From contig JAUJFZ010000003.1 of NCBI GenBank assembly GCA_030441535.1, positions 124,001-188,000 of the forward strand: 64,000 nucleotides of DNA, given 5' to 3'. The first letter of the stretch is position 1, and each line of letters starts with the position of its first letter. The notes below the pieces were generated by a model that saw only the letters and a list, made by a program, of their open reading frames with translations, was not told where the DNA came from and did not search any database. Made by a program: the position numbers and the translations under genes. The stretch comes from Betaproteobacteria bacterium LSUCC0117 (lineage in GTDB: Bacteria; Pseudomonadota; Gammaproteobacteria; Burkholderiales; Burkholderiaceae_C). Of the stretch, positions 1 to 9,500 are shown one piece after another.

Positions 1-484
1 TACGCTCTTGTAAGTCAGTGAACATTTGCATGTTCTTTTCGAGGTAGCCGCCCACCAAACCCTGCATGGCATGACCATAGAAGCGGATCAGGTTGGCAAG
101 CACTTGCTCGGACAGCATCGGCACCCCACCACTCTCCTCTTCCAAGATGATTTGGAGAAGGATACTGCGGGTCAAATCAGCTTTACCTTTGGCATCTCGG
201 ACGGCAAACGGGGCGCCCGCTAGAACCAAATCACGGACATCAGATAGCGTGATGTAGGCCGAGGTCGTGGTGTCGTACAAGCGACGGTTGGGGTACTTTT
301 TGATGACTCGAATGGGTTTATCCGCATCGAGATCAACACCATCAGGCCCTGCCTCAACGTCGCTGTCCGGCGTTGGCTTCGCTGTGGCCTTGGTCGAGGG
401 CGTCCGCTTCGTCGCCCCCGTGCGGGCCGACTTAGCGGTCGCAGCGTTTGCGCGTTTTCCAGAGGCGTCTGCTTTTTTGATCAA
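1..484 (-). CDS. phaR: PHA synthesis repressor PhaR, 5' part (partial)
   Basis: About 161 codons of the N-terminal part are present and the 3' end lies left of the window. After a basic, Ala/Thr/Lys-rich leader of about 55 residues comes the block IKKYPNRRLYDT..SAYITL, the hallmark of the PHB/PHA accumulation regulator DNA-binding domain, followed by the start of the next helical domain. PhaR proteins bind polyhydroxyalkanoate and repress phasin genes until polymer appears (family knowledge). The only start codon between an upstream in-frame TAA and the conserved domain that makes sense is TTG at 482-484, preceded by an AAGGG-type ribosome binding site about 8 bases away. Together with bdhA at 4.3 kb it suggests the cell stores PHB. 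The family call is firm; the start is less certain. Confidence 0.88.
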   Translation of the reverse strand, partial: MIKKADASGKRANAATAKSARTGATKRTPSTKATAKPTPDSDVEAGPDGVDLDADKPIRVIKKYPNRRLYDTTTSAYITLSDVRDLVLAGAPFAVRDAKGKADLTRSILLQIILEEESGGVPMLSEQVLANLIRFYGHAMQGLVGGYLEKNMQMFTDLQER

Positions 485-742
485 CTCGTCTTACCCTTGT
501 CAATTTCGCCAATTAAGCGCCCAGCACACCGTGTGCCGATTAGTCGTTGTTTTTGATTGTAGGGCGTCTCCGCCAAATCGGGACTGTATTCGCCGCATTC
601 CCTGGGTAAACGCCAATAGTTTCGGTGCCAATCGGCGTGCGGTACGCACTTTCACACACAGCATCCGATCGCTTCGAAATTCTATAACGCTTTGGTATTC
701 TTTTATTTATTCTACCTACCGACCGGTGCGCAACATGACCAA
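485..742. other. Intergenic region upstream of phaR
   Basis: No gene is supported here. The longer open frames are antisense extensions of phaR. The stretch must hold the phaR promoter, read leftward, but I see no convincing -35/-10 pair. It ends at the hairpin terminator that follows tRNA-Val. Confidence 0.4.
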
Positions 743-746
743 AAAA

Positions 747-780
747 AACGGGATCAAGCCAGTGAACTTGATCCCGTTTT
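747..780 (-). terminator. Rho-independent terminator after tRNA-Val(GAC)
   Basis: A perfect inverted repeat, aaaacgggatcaag / cttgatcccgtttt, with an 8-base loop. Read on the minus strand it is followed by a run of eight T, so it ends transcription leaving the tRNA gene. Confidence 0.85.
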
Positions 781-786
781 GATATT

Positions 787-863
787 TGGTAGGCGCGATT
801 GGATTCGAACCAACGACCCCCACCATGTCAAGGTGGTGCTCTAACCAACTGAGCTACGCGCCT
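787..863 (-). tRNA. tRNA-Val (anticodon GAC)
   Basis: A 77-nt cloverleaf on the minus strand. The acceptor stem AGGCGCG pairs with CGCGCCT, followed by discriminator A and an encoded CCA. The anticodon stem CCACC/GGTGG encloses loop TTGACAT, giving GAC, which reads valine codons GUC and GUU. The T arm contains GGTTCGAATCC. It has its own downstream terminator and a likely -10 box upstream. Confidence 0.96.
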
Positions 864-884
864 TCGTATCGAACGAAGCCTCTC

Positions 885-890
885 AGTATA
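885..890 (-). promoter_or_regulatory. Likely -10 box of the tRNA-Val(GAC) promoter
   Basis: TATACT on the minus strand, 22 bases before the mature tRNA 5' end. No good -35 hexamer is visible at the right spacing (AT-rich sequence lies there), so this is tentative. Confidence 0.4.
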
Positions 891-941
891 GCAGGGGTTT
901 TAAATTATTTATGCCAGCGCAAAACTTTTTCTGGGAGGCTG

Positions 942-3206
942 TTAGTGCCGCCTGGCGGTTCTCACACCCGGGATCTCGGTTAAAAAACCAAGCACCTTAT
1001 TCAGTCGCTTCGCATCGCTGATTTGGACGGTGAAGGTCATAAGCGCCAAGCCCTTAGGCGAATGGGTGTTGACACCAATAACGTTCATTTTTTCTCGGGC
1101 GAATATGTCTGAGATATCTCTCAGTAGGCCCGACCGATCCTGTGCCTCGATGCGCACGTCGACCGGGTAAAGCGCCTGTTCGCCCGGCTTTTGACCACCC
1201 CAAGCCACCTCAATCACACGGTCCAGATGCGTGCGACGCAGGTGCTGAAAGTCGGCGCAGTCCTGCCGGTGGATACTGACACCCCGCCCTTTAGTCACAA
1301 AACCGCCAATGGTATCGGGCGGTGCGGGACGGCAGCAGCGAGCCATCTGTGTCAGCAAAGAATCGACCCCGACCACCAAAACACCGCCGCGAGGCGCTTT
1401 GGCGTCGACCCCTGGCGTGCGAGCCAATAAGCGCTCGTCAAACTGTGGCTCGGGATCGGCCGGACGCAGTTGCGCCTCAATGGTGCGTAAAGAGAGCTCG
1501 TCTTTACCCACCACCTCGAAGAGCGCCTGCGCGTTCTCAAAGCCCAACTGCTGCGCCAAGTCATCTAGTTTGAGTGCGGTTTTGCCCTCGCGCTGTAACA
1601 ACTTCTCGACCGACTCTCGACCGCGGGCCACGTTCGCCTCGGCGGCGAGCGCATTGAACCACGCCCGGACCTTGTTGCGCGAGCGTGAACTGGCTAAATA
1701 GCCAGACTGCGGATTCAACCAATCACGGGACGGCCCTCCCTCCTTCACGGTCACGACTTCAACCGTCTGCCCATTCTGCAAAGGCGTCGTGAGGGGCACC
1801 ATCACACCATCAACGTGCGCACCTCGGCAGCGATGTCCCACGTTGGTATGCACCGCATAAGCGAAGTCGACTGGCGTTGCACCGCGCGGTAACTCGATAA
1901 CGGCAGCGTTGGGCGTGAGCACGTAAATGCGATCGTCAAAAAGCGCTTTGGTAGAGCCGCTAAGGTCACGCTCCCAGGCCAGCAGTTGCCGCAGGACTGC
2001 TATCTTGCTGTCATAACTCGACCGCGCGGCAACGCCCATATAGCCTTTGCTACCAGCCTCTTTATAGGCCCAATGGGCGGATACCCCGGTCTCGGCGTCG
2101 GCGTGCATGGCCTCCGAGCGAATTTGTATCTCCATCGATTTGCCATTGCTATCCAACACCACGGTGTGCAACGACTGGTAGCCATTTGGTTTTGGCTTGG
2201 CAATGTAATCCATAAACTCCGCTAACAGGGGGCTGTAACGCTGATGGACCAACGCCAGCGCCGCGTAGCAGGTATCGAGGTCAGGCACGATGACACGCAG
2301 TGCACGAATATCGAACACGCGGTCGAAGTCCAATTGCTTGCCGCGCATTTTTTTAACAATGCTGTAGATATGCTTTGGACGACCATGGACCTCCGCGCGA
2401 ATACCCGCGAACGCCAGCGCCTCTTTCAGCTCGCTGACGGTTTGTGTCATCTGCGCTTCCCGTTCTAGCCGCTTTTCATCTAACAGCTTGGCGGTGCTTT
2501 TGTAGGTTTCAGGCTCCAGAAATCGGAAAGCCAAATCCTCAATTTCCCATTTAATCTGCCAGATACCCAATCGGTTCGCCAAGGGTGCAAAGACTTGTAA
2601 AGCCTCATTCGCAATGCTTAAATTGGGGTTCGCCTTCGATGCGGCCATGTAGCGCAGCGTCTGCAACCGCGATGCCAATCGCAACATCACCACGCGCAGA
2701 TCACGGGAGAATGCCAGCAGCATCTTACGCACGTTTTCTGTTTGGTTGGCGACCACCGCCGCTGGCAGCTCCTGCCCGGCAGCGAGCGCAGCATCGCTCA
2801 CCGCTTGCGATTTTTCGCGGGCTTGCGCCTGCAGGTGGATCAATTGCGTGACCTCAACAGCCAGGGATGCGTAGTTATCGCCAAATCGCTTGGCAATCAC
2901 CTCCTTAGGGCGCTGTAAATGACCGCAGGCATAGACCAGGTAGGTCGCGGCCTGCATCGCGGTCGAGCCGCCGACGCTGGCCAAAATAGCCGCAACAGCA
3001 TCGGCATGCGACAAGACCCCCTCGCCCGACATCAACACCTCATCTGCCAGCAATGGCTCGGCAAACTGTCGCGCCTTCCGTACCGTGTCAACCCCAAGCT
3101 CACCGGCGTCGAACTGCGCATCGGCGACGGCCATGATGGGCATGGCGTCCGATGCAAAGCCTGACGATCTTGCGCCAGCGTCAGCAGGTGTCGATTGCGT
3201 CTTCAT
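942..3206 (-). CDS. relA: (p)ppGpp synthetase RelA
   Basis: 754 residues, the usual length of long RelA/SpoT proteins. It makes the stringent-response alarmone by transferring pyrophosphate from ATP to GTP or GDP on starved ribosomes. The N-terminal hydrolase region (about 65-130) has lost the HD signature: the region reads LVYACGHL. This marks a monofunctional RelA rather than SpoT. The synthetase domain follows (GRPKHIYSIVKKM near 275, FDRVFDIRALRVIV, KPNGYQSLHT near 340), then TGS (about 420-480) and a C-terminal ACT domain (about 680-754). The ATG at 3206 starts 4 bases after the stop of the upstream hydrolase gene, so the two are probably co-transcribed. A separate SpoT would be expected elsewhere in the genome. 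Confidence 0.95.
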   Translation of the reverse strand: MKTQSTPADAGARSSGFASDAMPIMAVADAQFDAGELGVDTVRKARQFAEPLLADEVLMSGEGVLSHADAVAAILASVGGSTAMQAATYLVYACGHLQRPKEVIAKRFGDNYASLAVEVTQLIHLQAQAREKSQAVSDAALAAGQELPAAVVANQTENVRKMLLAFSRDLRVVMLRLASRLQTLRYMAASKANPNLSIANEALQVFAPLANRLGIWQIKWEIEDLAFRFLEPETYKSTAKLLDEKRLEREAQMTQTVSELKEALAFAGIRAEVHGRPKHIYSIVKKMRGKQLDFDRVFDIRALRVIVPDLDTCYAALALVHQRYSPLLAEFMDYIAKPKPNGYQSLHTVVLDSNGKSMEIQIRSEAMHADAETGVSAHWAYKEAGSKGYMGVAARSSYDSKIAVLRQLLAWERDLSGSTKALFDDRIYVLTPNAAVIELPRGATPVDFAYAVHTNVGHRCRGAHVDGVMVPLTTPLQNGQTVEVVTVKEGGPSRDWLNPQSGYLASSRSRNKVRAWFNALAAEANVARGRESVEKLLQREGKTALKLDDLAQQLGFENAQALFEVVGKDELSLRTIEAQLRPADPEPQFDERLLARTPGVDAKAPRGGVLVVGVDSLLTQMARCCRPAPPDTIGGFVTKGRGVSIHRQDCADFQHLRRTHLDRVIEVAWGGQKPGEQALYPVDVRIEAQDRSGLLRDISDIFAREKMNVIGVNTHSPKGLALMTFTVQISDAKRLNKVLGFLTEIPGVRTARRH

Positions 3207-3210
3207 CGCA

Positions 3211-4152
3211 TCACGTCAACAAAAAATCAACGACCACCAATTGCTGTGAAGGGGCAACCAGCGTGGGCGCATGCCCAACGTCCTTAAAGGTGACGGTATG
3301 GGCCTTCGGGCCGCGCTGCGCCATGGCCGAAAGCGTCTCTCGCGTCAGCAGGTCTGACGCCTCCCCCCGTATCACCAAGGTTGGCGCGCGTATCGCGTCG
3401 TACGCCGCCCACAAGACTTGGTTACCTTGCGCGACCATCTCGGTCGCGTCCGGTACATCAAATCCTTTGAAAGCCAATGCAATCGCGGGGTCGTAATGGT
3501 ATTCAAAATGGCCCGACCGCTCGACGAACATGTGACGCGACAATTCGAACCATTCTTCGGTCGTGTGCGGACCAAAACTGGCGCAAACCGTCCATAGCGC
3601 GTCAGCCCCGTCCTGCAGATTAGAAAAGCGCGCAGGCTGACCCACGTAGGTTCCGATACGTTTAAGCGCCTCAAACTCAAGGGTCGGGCCAACGTCATTT
3701 AAAACCAACTTTCGAATGGGGTGCGCCAGCACGCCGTCCGGCAGCGACGCCACGCCAATACCAATCAATCCCCCCATGCTGGTACCAACCCAGTCGATGG
3801 TCGTGGGCGAAAAAGTATCCTTGACGTGCTGAATCAGCCGGATGTGATCAGCGACATATAACGGCACGCCATACAGGGCGCCGTCCGCGAGCCAATCACT
3901 CGCCCCACGACCCGCCACATCCACTGCAATGACCGTGCAATCGCGTGACAAGCGCTGTGCCAGCGCATCAAAATCACGCCCCTGACGCGTCAAGCCGTGC
4001 ACACAAATCACGACATGATCTGGTGACTTACAGTCTGGCGCCGCCCATAACCAATAGCGCATGGCGCGTGGCGAACCGTCGCGACTGGGGGCGTCGGGGC
4101 ACAAAATGCTACCAAGCGTAGGACTAAGGGGGGCGGGGGTGTTTGCGTTCAC
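3211..4152 (-). CDS. Alpha/beta-fold hydrolase
   Basis: 313 residues with a clear alpha/beta hydrolase core. VICVHGLTRQGRDF is the oxyanion-hole HG motif, GTSMGG is the nucleophile elbow with catalytic Ser, and DVGHAP near the C-terminus supplies the catalytic His. No signal peptide is seen, so it is probably cytoplasmic. The substrate cannot be told from sequence; esters or thioesters are typical. The start is a GTG (4152) with a GGA ribosome binding site about 7 bases upstream. It is the first gene of an apparent hydrolase-relA transcription unit and is divergent from bdhA, sharing a 136-bp intergenic region. Confidence 0.85.
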   Translation of the reverse strand: MNANTPAPLSPTLGSILCPDAPSRDGSPRAMRYWLWAAPDCKSPDHVVICVHGLTRQGRDFDALAQRLSRDCTVIAVDVAGRGASDWLADGALYGVPLYVADHIRLIQHVKDTFSPTTIDWVGTSMGGLIGIGVASLPDGVLAHPIRKLVLNDVGPTLEFEALKRIGTYVGQPARFSNLQDGADALWTVCASFGPHTTEEWFELSRHMFVERSGHFEYHYDPAIALAFKGFDVPDATEMVAQGNQVLWAAYDAIRAPTLVIRGEASDLLTRETLSAMAQRGPKAHTVTFKDVGHAPTLVAPSQQLVVVDFLLT

Positions 4153-4288
4153 GGCATTCCAAGATAGCGACGATTAACCCAATCATATTGCCACAGCTTG
4201 ACCACGCTGCCCGCTGAGTAACCCTGACATTATTGGTCATAATCGCAGCACGCTTTCTGTTTTTTCAACCTCTCCAAGTGCCTTATCT

Positions 4289-5101
4289 ATGACAACCCCA
4301 ACCGCTCCCGCAACACTCAGCTCCTCTCAACAACTCAAAGGCAAGTGCGCACTCGTTACCGGGTCGACCAGCGGTATCGGCTTGGGCATCGCTTGCGCGT
4401 TGGCTGCGCATGGTGCCAACATCATGCTGAATGGCTTTGGTGATCATGCAGCCGCCGAGCGCCTGATCGCGGGGTTCGGTGTCGAGGTCGATTACCACGG
4501 CGCCGACATGAGTAAACCCGATGAAATCGAAGCCCTCATGGCGGCCACCGCCAAGCGATTTGGGCGAACCGATATTCTGGTCAACAACGCCGGTATCCAA
4601 CACGTAGCCCCGGTTAGCGACTTCCCCGTCGAACGCTGGGACGCCGTGATTGCTATCAACCTGTCCAGCGCCTTCCACACCTCGCGCTTGGCACTGCCCG
4701 CCATGCAAGCGGCCAACTGGGGACGAATTATTAACATCGCGTCCGTGCACGGTTTGGTTGGTTCGGTCCAAAAATCAGCCTATGTCGCTGCCAAACACGG
4801 CATCATCGGCCTGACCAAGGTAACGGCGCTCGAAAACGCCACGACCGGTGTCACCGCCAACGCGATCTGTCCGGGGTGGGTGCTCACGCCATTGGTTCAG
4901 GCACAAGTTGACACGCGTGCCAAGCAGCTGGGTGTCTCGATTGAAGAGGCCACACGCGGTTTGCTTGCCGAAAAAGAGCCCTCACAGCAATTCACGACCC
5001 CCGAAGAGTTGGGCGAACTAGCGGTCTTTTTGTGTGGCCCCGCCAGCGGCAACATCCGTGGGGCGGCTTGGGTAATGGATGGTGGCTGGTCAGCGCAGTA
5101 A
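4289..5101 (+). CDS. bdhA: D-3-hydroxybutyrate dehydrogenase
   Basis: 270-residue short-chain dehydrogenase. The NAD-binding TGSTSGIGLGIA glycine motif lies near residue 25, NNAG follows, and the catalytic Ser...Tyr-x3-Lys appears as IASVHGLVGS and SAYVAAKHG. The long match to BdhA includes the C-terminal GAAWVMDGGWSAQ. It interconverts D-3-hydroxybutyrate and acetoacetate with NAD, the entry of PHB breakdown products into central metabolism. This fits phaR 4 kb away. The first about 15 residues are non-conserved, so the true start could be slightly downstream. Its 3' end converges on ispF with an 18-bp gap. Confidence 0.92.
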   Translation: MTTPTAPATLSSSQQLKGKCALVTGSTSGIGLGIACALAAHGANIMLNGFGDHAAAERLIAGFGVEVDYHGADMSKPDEIEALMAATAKRFGRTDILVNNAGIQHVAPVSDFPVERWDAVIAINLSSAFHTSRLALPAMQAANWGRIINIASVHGLVGSVQKSAYVAAKHGIIGLTKVTALENATTGVTANAICPGWVLTPLVQAQVDTRAKQLGVSIEEATRGLLAEKEPSQQFTTPEELGELAVFLCGPASGNIRGAAWVMDGGWSAQ

Positions 5102-5119
5102 AGGCACTTAATCGGGTCG

Positions 5120-5617
5120 TCAGACGGCGACCAGCAACACGACCGCTTGGGCCTCGATACTGAGGCCCTCGCCAACAGGCCCCATCTTTTCCGCCGTTTT
5201 CGCTTTCACATTGACAGCGCTCGTTGGTACGCCAAGTAACGTGGCTAAGCGCTCAGTCATCGCGGATTTATAGGGCCCCAATCGCGGCGCCTGCGCAACG
5301 ATTGTGGTGTCAACGTTACCCACACGCCAGCCCGCAGCCTTAACACGCGTCAAGGCTTGTGTCAGCAAAACCGTCGAATCCGCGTTTTTAAATTGGGCAT
5401 CGTTGTCTGGGAATAGCGTACCAATATCACCCAATGCGGCCCCACCCAACAGGGCATCAATGACCGCGTGGATCAACGCATCAGCATCAGAATGTCCCAT
5501 CAAACCCTTGCTGTAAGGAATCTCGACACCACCCAAAATCAACGGTCGTCCCTCCACCAATGCATGGGTATCCCACCCTTGTCCGATTCGGAATCCAGCT
5601 GAATTTGGCGTTGTCAT
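5120..5617 (-). CDS. ispF: 2-C-methyl-D-erythritol 2,4-cyclodiphosphate synthase
   Basis: 165 residues, normal for IspF. It cyclises CDP-methylerythritol 2-phosphate in the non-mevalonate isoprenoid pathway, as a Zn-dependent trimer. Visible features are the metal-binding DTH of GQGWDTHAL, the third metal ligand in MGHSDADALIHA, and the C-terminal KAKTAEKMGPVGEG signature. The start ATG overlaps the end of ispD by 4 bases (ATGA type), so the two are translationally coupled, as in many bacteria. Confidence 0.96.
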   Translation of the reverse strand: MTTPNSAGFRIGQGWDTHALVEGRPLILGGVEIPYSKGLMGHSDADALIHAVIDALLGGAALGDIGTLFPDNDAQFKNADSTVLLTQALTRVKAAGWRVGNVDTTIVAQAPRLGPYKSAMTERLATLLGVPTSAVNVKAKTAEKMGPVGEGLSIEAQAVVLLVAV

Positions 5618-6477
5618 AGGGTGTCTTTCTGCGCTCGTTGGGCGAGTATGGCGTGCGCCATCGCAAAATCACTGGGATAGGTCACTTTAAAGTTGTCGGC
5701 GCCACCGGGAATCAGGATCGGCGAGACACCCAAGCGCTCCATCGCGCTGGCCTCATCGGTGATCGCCTGCCAATCCGCTGGCTGCGCCGACGCGTTTTCA
5801 AGCGCTTTGCGAAGCGCGACCAACCGGAACATCTGCGGCGTTTGGGCCAACCACCGGCCCTCACGGGGTAACGTCGTTGCGACCGACTCGACACCCTTGG
5901 CATTGACTTGCGCGACTTTTAGGGTGTCCGCCAATGGCTGGGCCAACAAGCCACCACGCTGGTGCTGCAAACAGGCGGCGATGAGCGCCTCAATGGCCTC
6001 AGAACGCACCAAACACCGTGCAGCATCATGGACCAGCACCCAATCATCAGGGCCGACGTTCGGCAAGCCGGTAAGAAACTGCAAGCCATTCAGCACACTA
6101 CGCGCACGCGTATCGCCCCCTATCGGCTGCTGCGTCACTGCCGTAAAAGAAGTGAGATGCCCCAGCGGTGGCTGGGTCGCCATTAGCGTGGACCATTCCG
6201 CGTCATCCGCGGCGGTAACGACCAACAGCTCACCACAAACCGCACGGCCCTCGGTGACATCGGCGACCCGAACCTCACACAATGCGCGCAGGGTGTGCCA
6301 CACCATCGGACGCCCTGCAAGGTCTTGGTATTGTTTGGCGCGCGCGGGCTGCCCAGCGAACAAAGCCCGCTGACCCGCGCCAGCACAGGGCACAACGATG
6401 TGACAACGAATGGGCAAATCAGAACTCAATGCGGGTCTCACGGGAACGCCGATCGGGCCGACCGGTAAAAGCCCCAT
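5614..6477 (-). CDS. ispD: 2-C-methyl-D-erythritol 4-phosphate cytidylyltransferase
   Basis: IspD activates methylerythritol 4-phosphate with CTP. It acts in the MEP pathway, two steps before IspF. The sequence shows the nucleotide-binding IVVPCAGAGQR (family: VPAAGxGxR), ARAKQY, VLVHDAARCLV and the C-terminal IPGGADNFKVTYPSDF. At 287 residues it is longer than the usual 230-240. About 25 extra residues precede the conserved N-terminus, and there are internal insertions. I chose the ATG at 6477 over a TTG at 6492. A further downstream GTG/TTG start is possible because no ribosome binding site is well placed. Confidence 0.92.
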   Translation of the reverse strand: MGLLPVGPIGVPVRPALSSDLPIRCHIVVPCAGAGQRALFAGQPARAKQYQDLAGRPMVWHTLRALCEVRVADVTEGRAVCGELLVVTAADDAEWSTLMATQPPLGHLTSFTAVTQQPIGGDTRARSVLNGLQFLTGLPNVGPDDWVLVHDAARCLVRSEAIEALIAACLQHQRGGLLAQPLADTLKVAQVNAKGVESVATTLPREGRWLAQTPQMFRLVALRKALENASAQPADWQAITDEASAMERLGVSPILIPGGADNFKVTYPSDFAMAHAILAQRAQKDTL

Positions 6478-6584
6478 TGTAGGCAAAGACAACCCCCTGA
6501 GCCGCTAAAATAAGCGCTCACACCCCGACGCTTCGCGATTCGGGGTTTCGTCGTTTTCATGCGCCCCGTGTCCCCCTCATACAC

Positions 6585-9500
6585 ATGCAACTACCCAAGC
6601 TCACCACTGGCAAACGCTTCAACCTGCCGCACCCGCCCATTGGTTGCGACAGCCTGTGGTTGAGTCATTTGGCGAAACAGGAAAAAGCCTCAGGACGCCC
6701 CTTATTGATCGTTACGGCCGATGCCGCCAATGCGGCCCGGTTACTCGACGAGATGGCTTTCTTCGAGCCCGACATTCGCGGCGCGCTGTTCCCAGACTGG
6801 GAAACGCTGCCTTACGACCATTTTTCACCGCACCAAGACCTCATCAGCGAGCGACTGGCCACGCTGTGGCGTATCAAGCAACGTGACGAATCAACCGGCG
6901 CTGATGTCGTGGTCATTCCGGCGACCACCGCGCTGTACCGAATTGCACCACCGTCGTTTTTGGCGGCATACACCTTCTCTTTCAAGGTCAAACAAACCTT
7001 AGACGAGGCCAAACTTCGCAGCCAATTGACGACCGCCGGCTACAACCACGTCTCACAGGTGGTCAGTCCCGGCGAATACGCCGTGCGCGGGGGCTTGATT
7101 GACCTGTTCCCGACGGGCTCATTGGTCCCCTACCGGATCGACTTGTTCGACGACGAGATCGATAGCATCCGCACATTCGACCCGGACACGCAACGCAGCC
7201 TCTACCCCGTGCCGGAGGTACGCTTGTTACCTGGGCGTGAGTTCCCGATGGACGAGCCCGCGCGTGCTGCCTTTCGGAACAAGTGGCGCGAGGTCATGGA
7301 GGGCGACCCCACGAAGAGCCGCATCTACAAGGACATGGGCAATGGCGTTGCGACGGCTGGTATTGAGTACTACCTACCCCTGTTCTTTGAAGAGACAGCG
7401 ACCGTCTTTGACTACATCGGCGCCGACGCAACCGTGGCGCTGGTCGGCGACTTGGACAGCGCGATGGCGCAATTCTGGCGCGATACCGAGGACCGCCATC
7501 GCTTGCTTGCGAATGACCCCGAGCGTCCCGCTTTACCGCCTCACGCACTCTTTTTGTCGCAAGAAGAATTCTTCATCAAAGCGAATGCACATGCACAGGT
7601 TGCCTTTAAAACCGTCAGCCGTGATCCGAGCGACTCAGCTGCAACTACCGAGCTAGCCCCGTTTGCGCACGTCCCCGATATCACGGTTGACCGCGCGGGA
7701 GATGACCCCCTTCGTCGACTGAAAACATGGCGGGAATCATCAGGCCTGCGTACCCTCATCTTGGCGGAGTCAGAGGGTCGACGAGAAAGCTTGCAAGACT
7801 TTTTAAGGGCCAGTCAGGTCAATCCTGTTGGTTTCGAAACGCTGGCCTCGTTCCTAGCCAGTGACGAGCCGCTGGGCATTGCGGTGTCGAACCTGGCACA
7901 GGGCTTTGTGTGGGCGAGCCTTGACATCGCGTTCGTCACCGAGACCGAACTGTTCTCGGTCGCGACAACTGCTCGCAAACGCCGTCGACAGGAACAAGCC
8001 AGCGACGTTGACTCGTTAATCAAAGATTTGAGTGAGCTCAATGTGGGCGACCCGGTCGTCCACAGTGCACACGGTATCGGTCGCTACCACGGCTTGATCA
8101 ACATGGATTTAGGGCAAGGCGTTGACGACAACGGCGACCTCTTGTTGCAAGAATTTCTGCATTTAGAGTATGCGGACAAAGCCACCCTGTATGTACCGGT
8201 CAGCCAGTTACATCTGATCAGCCGTTATACCGGCGTCAGCGCAGATGAGGCCAAGCTGCACCGACTGGGCAGTGGGCAATGGGAGAAAGCTAAGCGCAAG
8301 GCCGCTGAACAGGTACGTGATGCGGCAGCAGAACTGCTGAACATTTATGCGCGGCGTCAAGCGCGGTCTGGACACGCTTTCCGATACAGCCCTACCGATT
8401 ACGAACGCTTTGCGAATGACTTTGGCTTCGACGAAACCCCCGATCAGCGCGCCGCGATTCACGCTGTGATTCAAGACATGATCTCACCCCGACCAATGGA
8501 CCGCTTGGTCTGCGGTGACGTCGGTTTTGGTAAGACGGAGGTCGCGCTACGCGCTGCATTTGTAGCCGTCACGGGCGGTCGCCAAGTCGCTTTGCTGGCA
8601 CCCACAACCCTATTGGCTGAGCAGCACTACCAAACCTTGGTCGACCGGTTCGCTCAATGGCCTATCAAGATTGCCGAAATGTCGCGTTTCCGCTCGACGA
8701 AGGAGATCACAATCGCAGCCAAAGGCCTGGCTGATGGCACGGTCGATATCGTGGTGGGCACCCACAAACTCCTCAGTGACACCATCAAGTTCAAGAATTT
8801 GGGCCTGCTGGTCATCGACGAAGAGCACCGGTTCGGCGTACGGCACAAAGAGGCCATGAAAGCGCTAAGAGCAGAGGTCGATGTGTTGACCCTAACGGCA
8901 ACGCCGATACCGCGCACCATGGGTATGGCCCTCGAGGGCATTCGTGATCTGTCCGTGATTGCGACCGCGCCACAGCGCAGACTGGCCATCAAGACCTTCG
9001 TGCGCAACGAGGGGCAAGGCGTAATCCGCGAAGCGGTTATGCGCGAGCTCAAGCGCGGTGGGCAGGTTTATTTCCTGCACAATGAAGTTGAAACCATCGA
9101 AAACCGACGCCAACAACTCGAAGCCTACTTACCAGAAGCACGCATCGCCATTGCCCATGGTCAGATGCCGGAGCGTCAACTCGAACAAGTGATGCGTGAT
9201 TTTGTGGCGCAGCGATTCAACATTCTGTTGTGCTCCACCATCATCGAAACCGGTATTGATGTGCCCAGTGCCAACACCATCGTGATGGCGCGGGCCGACA
9301 AATTTGGATTAGCGCAACTGCATCAACTGCGTGGTCGCGTTGGACGCAGTCACCACCAGGCCTACGCCTACCTATTGGTTCCTGATACCCAGAGCCTTAC
9401 CAAGCAAGCCAAGCAACGACTCGAGGCGATTCAAGAAATGGAAGAGTTGGGTTCAGGCTTCTATTTGGCCATGCACGACCTAGAAATTCGCGGCGCCGGC

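Noticed and set aside
267..782. 171-codon open frame on the plus strand
   Set aside because: It is antisense to the phaR gene and runs through the terminator; it has no recognisable domain and the phaR reading is clear.
942..3206. Bifunctional SpoT/Rel instead of RelA
   Set aside because: The HD hydrolase motif is lost and the synthetase region carries the RelA-type sequence FDRVFDIRALRV.
6522..6546. accccga/tcggggt hairpin between ispD and mfd as a terminator
   Set aside because: It lies between divergent genes where no transcript should end, and the stem is short with a weak T tract.
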